Assembly: GCA_964639665.1 (NCBI GenBank)
Contig: CAZXEU010000155.1
Coordinates: 1 to 22,932, forward strand
Origin: CAZXEU01 sp964639665
GTDB taxonomy: Bacteria > Bacteroidota > Rhodothermia > Rhodothermales > Bin80
Length of the DNA: 22,932 nucleotides
Direction of reading: 5' to 3'
Of this stretch, positions 22,333-22,932 are shown piece by piece; position 1 is the first letter of the stretch, and each line of letters opens with the position of its first letter. The position numbers and the translations under genes were made by a program. Below the pieces are notes generated by a model. It had not been told where the DNA came from, did no database searches, and was given only the letters and a program-made list of their open reading frames with translations.

Positions 22333-22932
22333 TACAGCCACATGTCGAAACCGCGACGGAGGCGGGCGGCGTCATGGCCCGCTCCAAGGAGGGTGAACAC
22401 AGCCACTCCCGCCTTTCTCGCCGCGTCGTCGTGATAGTACCTGCTGCCTTGAAGCACTTCGATGAGGCTTTCTATGGCGGAGGCGTACTCGCTGGCAAAC
22501 ACGTGGTGAAGCGCCTGAAGGTATGATGCCTTGCCGCTCCCGTCGGGAAGGTCGTTTGGATTCCGGGACTCCATTTGCATTCGTCCCACGGTTCGAATGG
22601 CATCGATGATGGCCAGTTGCTCCCCGCTGCTTCCCAGTCCCCGGACAAGCGCTTCTGCCTCTTCGGGGCACGCAAAGGCGCGTAGCCGGGCAAGGCGGAT
22701 TCGGGCCTTTTCGTTTTCCGGCTCATCGCGTAGCAGGGCTTCGAGCAAGCCGGCCGCGGCGTCATGCTCATGGGCGTCCAAGAGGCGGTCTGCTTCGGCC
22801 AGTCTTGCGTCGGGCGGCAGAGCTTCCGCCAGCCGGCGCCGGACGTCGGCCTCCGGAAGCGGGCCGGGAGATTCACGCACAGTCTTGGCGTCAACATACA
22901 ACTTCACCGCGGGAATTCCCCTTGTGCCGAAC
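22329..22932 (-). CDS. Thioredoxin-domain/TPR co-chaperone (CnoX/YbbN-like), 5' end cut by window
   Basis: The frame is open to the window edge, so only the C-terminal 200 or so residues are seen. The first visible residues, FGTRGIPAVKLYVD, are the end of a thioredoxin fold with its cis-Pro (GIPAVKLY), followed by ESPGPLPEADVRRRLAEALP, the last helix. A TPR-like region follows (RLLDAHEHDAAAGLLEALLRDEPENEKARIRLARL), then a helical tail ending GFDMWLY. This layout is that of YbbN/CnoX, a holdase that guards substrates against oxidation and hands them to DnaK or GroEL. The thioredoxin active site, which would show whether CxxC is present, lies outside. The stop is TAG inside CTAG, shared with arsS. 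Confidence 0.75.
   Translation of the reverse strand, partial: FGTRGIPAVKLYVDAKTVRESPGPLPEADVRRRLAEALPPDARLAEADRLLDAHEHDAAAGLLEALLRDEPENEKARIRLARLRAFACPEEAEALVRGLGSSGEQLAIIDAIRTVGRMQMESRNPNDLPDGSGKASYLQALHHVFASEYASAIESLIEVLQGSRYYHDDAARKAGVAVFTLLGAGHDAARLRRGFDMWLY

Overview
This window reads as a gene-dense chromosomal segment of a GC-rich, Gram-negative bacterium. A TonB-dependent receptor, beta-barrel-like envelope protein and periplasmic-sensor kinase show an outer membrane. Separate secD and secF genes, a histidine kinase with the HQLGTP phosphoacceptor motif, and a family of small envelope proteins that I associate with Bacteroidota suggest the Rhodothermota/Balneolota side of the Bacteroidota superphylum. 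That placement is inference, not proof. No rRNA, tRNA or CRISPR array was seen.

Layout. (1) 2-4436, plus strand: 3' end of secD, then secF, a STAS-domain protein, purA and an orphan membrane histidine kinase, spaced closely enough to be one transcription unit (purA and the kinase share ATGA). (2) 4566-7328, minus strand: a TonB-dependent receptor followed 15 nt later by a SAM hydrolase (DUF62 family), both with TTG starts, with a perfect 8-bp inverted repeat upstream. (3) 7329-8839: about 1.5 kb with no intact large gene. It holds a small putative antitoxin and a broken Doc/Fic toxin gene. (4) 8840-11529: tatD facing dnaK; their stop codons overlap in one CTAG. (5) 11851-15466, plus strand: pgsA, pyrE and cinA overlapping head to tail, then recA behind its own promoter. 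A perfect 11-bp-arm palindrome lies across that promoter's -35 region and is a good candidate for the damage-response operator. (6) 15467-18271: a decayed accessory zone with an AT-richer small membrane coiled-coil gene, two oppositely oriented IS630-family transposase remnants with related palindromic ends, a damaged DUF1569/DinB-like gene, and a decayed partial copy of the aldo/keto reductase that lies intact next door. (7) 18272-20101, minus strand: a secreted/outer-membrane protein of unknown function and the intact aldo/keto reductase. (8) 20860-22332, plus strand: the arsenosugar gene pair (AhpD-like protein plus radical-SAM ArsS), facing the 3' part of a thioredoxin/TPR co-chaperone gene; again the two stops share CTAG.

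Functional themes: protein export and folding (SecD/F, DnaK, CnoX-like), nucleotide synthesis (PurA, PyrE), lipid synthesis (PgsA), DNA repair (RecA), NAD salvage (CinA), nutrient uptake coupled to SAM hydrolysis, and arsenic biochemistry. The points most worth following up are the recA operator, the receptor/SAM-hydrolase pair with its palindrome, the ArsS variant with a displaced cysteine, and the reconstruction of the gene graveyard.
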